Source: MVRV01 sp964469905 (GTDB taxonomy: Bacteria; Desulfobacterota; Syntrophia; Syntrophales; Smithellaceae). From it: DNA of 7,581 nucleotides. Each line of letters opens with the position of its first letter. Position 1 is the stretch's first letter. The position numbers and the translations under genes were made by a program. Shown piece after piece: positions 6,758 through 7,581 of this stretch. Where the stretch lies: contig CAYXZW010000085.1 of NCBI GenBank assembly GCA_964469905.1, forward strand, positions 1 through 7,581, given 5' to 3'. The notes below the pieces were generated by a model, which saw only the letters and a list, made by a program, of their open reading frames with translations, made no database searches and was not told where the DNA came from.

Positions 6758-7546
6758 TCAGTGCTCATCTCCCAGGTAGGCCTTGATCACCTCTGGATTC
6801 TTACTTACCTCTCCGGGTGTACCTTCGGCGATTTTGGTACCGAAATTGAGGACAGTAACCCGATCGGACAGGTCCATAACCAGGCCCATGTCGTGTTCGA
6901 TCAACACAACCGTTATATCCATTTCTTCGTTGATATCAATTATATATCTGGCCATATCTTCCCGCTCTTCCAGATTCATTCCACTGACGGGTTCGTCGAC
7001 CAACAGAATCTTCGGTTTCATGGCCAGAGCCCGGGCCAGTTCCACCCGCTTCTGGAGACCATAAGACAGACTGCCTACAGGAGACTTGCGCACCGATTGC
7101 AAATCAAGAAACTCAATAACATCTTCCACGGCATCGCGGTTTTCAACCTCTTCCTGCTGACAGGCACCAAGATAAATAGCCGCCCTCAAAAGCCCATATT
7201 TCATGAGATGGACCCGGGCCGACATCAGATTGTCCAGAACGGTCATTCCCTTGAAAAGGGCAATGTTCTGAAAAGCCCGGGCTACACCCATTTGCGCAAT
7301 CCGATCCGGCTTTACTCCGAGCAACTCACAGTCTTCAAAGCGGATGCTGCCCTGTTGAGCCTTGTAGATACCACTGATACAGTTGAAGATGGTTGTCTTC
7401 CCGGCCCCGTTCGGCCCGATGATCGAATAGATTTCCCCTGCCTGCACACCGATGGAAACATTTCTAATGGCCTTAATTCCACCGAAGCTCATGGAAAGAT
7501 CTTTTATCTCCAGCTGAAGCGATTTGTCCTGATTCATGACAGCCAT
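6758..7546 (-). CDS. livG: Branched-chain amino acid-type ABC transporter ATP-binding protein (LivG family)
   Basis: This 262-residue cytoplasmic ATPase powers uptake through LivH and LivM. It has Walker A GPNGAGKTT (44-52), Q-loop Gln93, signature LSYGLQKR (160-167; the variant from LSGGQ is common in this family), Walker B ILLVDEP (180-186) with Glu185, D-loop region SGMN (188-191), and H-loop His218 in IEHDM. The insert between Walker A and the signature, and the C-terminal EGTPGEVSKNPEVIKAYLG, are typical of LivG rather than the shorter LivF. All catalytic residues are present. GAAGGA 4 nt before the ATG at 7546 is a close but usable ribosome binding site; an in-frame ATG at 7537 is the alternative. 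It is the first transporter gene visible, and the 35 nt to its right are too short to show a promoter or an upstream gene. Confidence 0.94.
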   Translation of the reverse strand: MAVMNQDKSLQLEIKDLSMSFGGIKAIRNVSIGVQAGEIYSIIGPNGAGKTTIFNCISGIYKAQQGSIRFEDCELLGVKPDRIAQMGVARAFQNIALFKGMTVLDNLMSARVHLMKYGLLRAAIYLGACQQEEVENRDAVEDVIEFLDLQSVRKSPVGSLSYGLQKRVELARALAMKPKILLVDEPVSGMNLEEREDMARYIIDINEEMDITVVLIEHDMGLVMDLSDRVTVLNFGTKIAEGTPGEVSKNPEVIKAYLGDEH

Positions 7547-7581
7547 CTTTTCCTTCTTTTGTAATGTTTAACGTCCCGGAA

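Noticed and set aside
6761..7564. Long plus-strand open frame (267 codons) opposite livG
   Set aside because: It lies wholly antisense to a gene with intact ABC ATPase motifs, its product shows no recognisable domain and is rich in His, Gln and Asn as antisense frames often are. Treated as a shadow.
7547..7581. Possible 3' end of an upstream gene at the right edge (frame ending PGR then TAA)
   Set aside because: Only a few codons are visible and any sequence would offer such a stop, so no gene can be supported.

Overview
The window reads almost entirely on the minus strand and looks like part of a catabolic locus from an anaerobic, Deltaproteobacteria-like bacterium (Desulfobacterota, perhaps a Syntrophales-type or sulfate-reducing organism). 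That placement is an inference. It rests on the gene order (a branched-chain-amino-acid-type ABC transporter with an acyl-CoA ligase inserted between its ATPase and permease genes), on a neighbouring 4-hydroxybutyryl-CoA dehydratase-like gene, and on a roughly even base composition. There is no rRNA or other phylogenetic marker here.

Reading along the minus strand from the right edge, the order is: ATPase LivG (7546-6758), acyl-CoA ligase (6708 or 6768 down to 4897), permease LivH (4855-3956), permease LivM (3948-2914), a 164-nt gap carrying a repeated 10-mer, and the periplasmic binding protein LivK (2749-1538). These five genes are tightly spaced and probably form one operon. It is followed by a long hairpin (1496-1456) that may end or process the transcript. 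After a 374-nt gap with a recognisable sigma70-like promoter comes a second unit: an SDR oxidoreductase with a GTG start (1163-399), then the first 70 codons of a 4-hydroxybutyryl-CoA dehydratase / vinylacetyl-CoA isomerase-like protein (211 to the left edge).

A plausible joint role is as follows. LivK captures an organic acid or amino-acid-like substrate in the periplasm. LivH, LivM and LivG import it, the ligase converts it to a CoA thioester, and the SDR and the dehydratase-family enzyme act on hydroxy/keto acyl-CoA intermediates. The substrate cannot be read from the sequence. The usual second ATPase of this transporter class, LivF, is not in the window.

The genes belong to known families. 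I saw no mobile element, CRISPR array, tRNA or rRNA, and no clear sign of a wholly new system. The points most worth checking are the ligase embedded in the transporter operon, the missing livF, the repeated TGTTGATCAC element before livK, the strand-asymmetric hairpin after livK, and the edge-truncated dehydratase gene.
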